DNA from: Caryophanales bacterium UBA3935
GTDB lineage: Bacteria > Bacillota_I > Bacilli_A > ML615J-28 > CAG-698
Length of the DNA stretch: 6,107 bases
Direction: 5' to 3'
NCBI GenBank assembly: GCA_002385755.1
Contig: DGED01000032.1
Span: 10,757-16,863, forward strand
Made by a program: the position numbers and the translations under genes
The notes under the pieces: model-generated
Databases searched by the model: none
The model's input: only the letters and a program-made list of their open reading frames with translations
What the model was told of the DNA's origin: nothing
In this document: positions 5,256-6,107 of the stretch, piece by piece
Numbering within the stretch: position 1 is the first letter of the stretch
Layout: each line of letters begins with the position of its first letter

Positions 5256-6056
5256 CTAACCCATTTTTTTCAGAATAAAGTTTGTGGCTTTTTTGGGGTT
5301 CAATCGGTACAAAAAGTCGGTGAATTTCGCGTCCTGTCCCGCGAGCACTCGGAACCGATCCTTTTCCATCCCACGGACGATAATCTCGGCAGCCTCCCGC
5401 GGCGTGAGCATTTTATACGCTTTCTTCTTATTTCCCGCATCTTCTTCCGCGACCTTAAACTCCACGCCGGAATTGGCGGTAATATCGGTGGCGACGGCGC
5501 CCGGGAAGACAACCGTTACCTTCACGTTCGTGTCTTTCAATTCCGCGTACAATCCCTCGGTCAAAAGCTTAACCGCGGCTTTTGACGCGCCGTATACCGA
5601 TTGTCCCGGCACCGGCAAATAACCGCCCATGCTGGAAACGTTGACAATGTGAGCTTCCGGCCGCTTCAACAAATACGGCAAAAACGACTTGACCATGTAT
5701 ATAGTCCCGTAAAAATTAACGTTCATCACGAACTCGATTTTTTTATAATCGAGATCGGCGACCTTCACGAACGGCTGAATTACGCCGGCGTTATTTATCA
5801 CGCCGTCGACCGCGCCGTGTTTGGCGATGATTGCTTCCGGCAAAGCCTCGACCGCTTCCCGGTCCGTGATATCGATAACGTGAAGGGAAAGGTTGCCGTT
5901 CTTTTCCCCGGCAAGCTCGGCCGTTTGATCAAGATAATCTTTATTTATATCAATAGCCGCAACTTTAGCGCCCTTTTCCAATAGCAAAAGCGCGATCTCC
6001 CGACCGATGCCGTTTCCGCCGCCCGTTACCGCGATAACCTTGTTTTTAACTAACAT
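5256..6056 (-). CDS. Short-chain dehydrogenase/reductase, classical SDR family
   Basis: NAD(P)-dependent oxidoreductase with a Rossmann fold; the substrate cannot be told from sequence. Of 266 residues, the cofactor motif TGGGNGIG is at 11-18, followed by Asp36 at the end of the second strand (AAIDIN), which in this family usually favours NAD(H) over NADP(H). NNAG (88-91), Asn114, Ser142, Tyr155 and Lys159 complete the catalytic set of a classical SDR; PG (185-186) and TDI (190-192) follow. The length is normal for the family. The C-terminal tail (KFTDFLYRLNPKKATNFILKKMG, positions 244-266) is basic and hydrophobic and recalls a common SDR subgroup, not a signal peptide or membrane anchor. 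GGAGG lies 6 bases before the ATG. Its own -10 box upstream and terminator downstream make it a single-gene unit. Confidence 0.95.
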   Translation of the reverse strand: MLVKNKVIAVTGGGNGIGREIALLLLEKGAKVAAIDINKDYLDQTAELAGEKNGNLSLHVIDITDREAVEALPEAIIAKHGAVDGVINNAGVIQPFVKVADLDYKKIEFVMNVNFYGTIYMVKSFLPYLLKRPEAHIVNVSSMGGYLPVPGQSVYGASKAAVKLLTEGLYAELKDTNVKVTVVFPGAVATDITANSGVEFKVAEEDAGNKKKAYKMLTPREAAEIIVRGMEKDRFRVLAGQDAKFTDFLYRLNPKKATNFILKKMG

Positions 6057-6092
6057 CTCGCACCTCCTCGGCGTTTTATTTTTCTATTAATT

Positions 6093-6098
6093 ATTATA
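6093..6098 (-). promoter_or_regulatory. -10 box of the SDR promoter (the -35 box lies outside the window)
   Basis: A perfect TATAAT preceded by TGG (extended -10) is 36 bases upstream of the SDR start codon. Transcription would begin near 6086. The window ends 9 bases upstream of the box, so the -35 region cannot be checked. Confidence 0.65.
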
Positions 6099-6107
6099 CC
6101 ATAATTT

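Noticed and set aside
5601..5984. Plus-strand ORFs over the SDR gene (5253-5585, 5284-5622, 5601-5984)
   Set aside because: They are shadows of a well-supported SDR coding sequence, with no motifs of their own.
463..6056. An NAD(P)H-themed gene cluster (SDR, Nnr, aldo/keto reductase)
   Set aside because: proS and the ABC-F gene interrupt it, and the SDR and the aldo/keto reductase have separate promoters. The common cofactor is too general to support a pathway.

Overview
The window looks like a stretch of chromosome from a Gram-positive, Bacillota-type bacterium. The evidence is strong GGAGG-type ribosome binding sites, promoters with TATAAT boxes and 17-base spacers, intrinsic terminators, and proteins that read like Firmicutes families (Lsa-type ABC-F, type 3 ProS, fused Nnr). 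Base composition is roughly balanced by eye and CG-containing codons are common, so it is not a typical AT-rich Bacillus or Mycoplasma. The exact lineage cannot be read from the window. Nothing indicates a phage, plasmid, insertion sequence or CRISPR array.

All five genes lie on the minus strand, so the order of transcription runs from high to low coordinates. First is a short-chain dehydrogenase/reductase (5256-6056) with a -10 box at the right edge and an intrinsic terminator just after its stop. Next is proS, prolyl-tRNA synthetase (3702-5126), with its own promoter and no T-box leader. Then comes a 231-base gap that is really a leader: a strong promoter, a possible two-codon leader ORF, a nested hairpin, a mutually exclusive antiterminator/terminator pair, and then the start of an ABC-F ATPase of the Lsa type (2004-3470). 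Fourteen bases downstream of that gene is nnr, the fused NAD(P)HX epimerase/dehydratase (463-1989). Finally, a separate promoter drives an aldo/keto reductase (1-399) that uses a TTG start and runs off the left edge.

The most interesting part is the leader of the ABC-F gene (about 3491-3658). It has every part expected of ribosome-controlled transcription attenuation. A segment of the leader (3559-3571) can pair over 13 positions with the loop and 3' arm of the terminator. A segment directly after the mini-ORF stop codon (3628-3634) can in turn pair with that antiterminator. The simple reading is that a drug-stalled ribosome on the mini-ORF lets the antiterminator form and switches on the ribosome-protection ATPase. 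This is inferred from base pairing and from the known behaviour of related genes; nothing here shows induction directly. If nnr has no promoter of its own, the metabolite-repair enzyme would be induced together with the ABC-F protein.

The other genes are housekeeping or general redox functions. Three of them (SDR, Nnr, aldo/keto reductase) concern NAD(P)H chemistry, but at least two are transcribed separately, so a shared pathway is not supported. There is no gene-free stretch longer than 300 bases.
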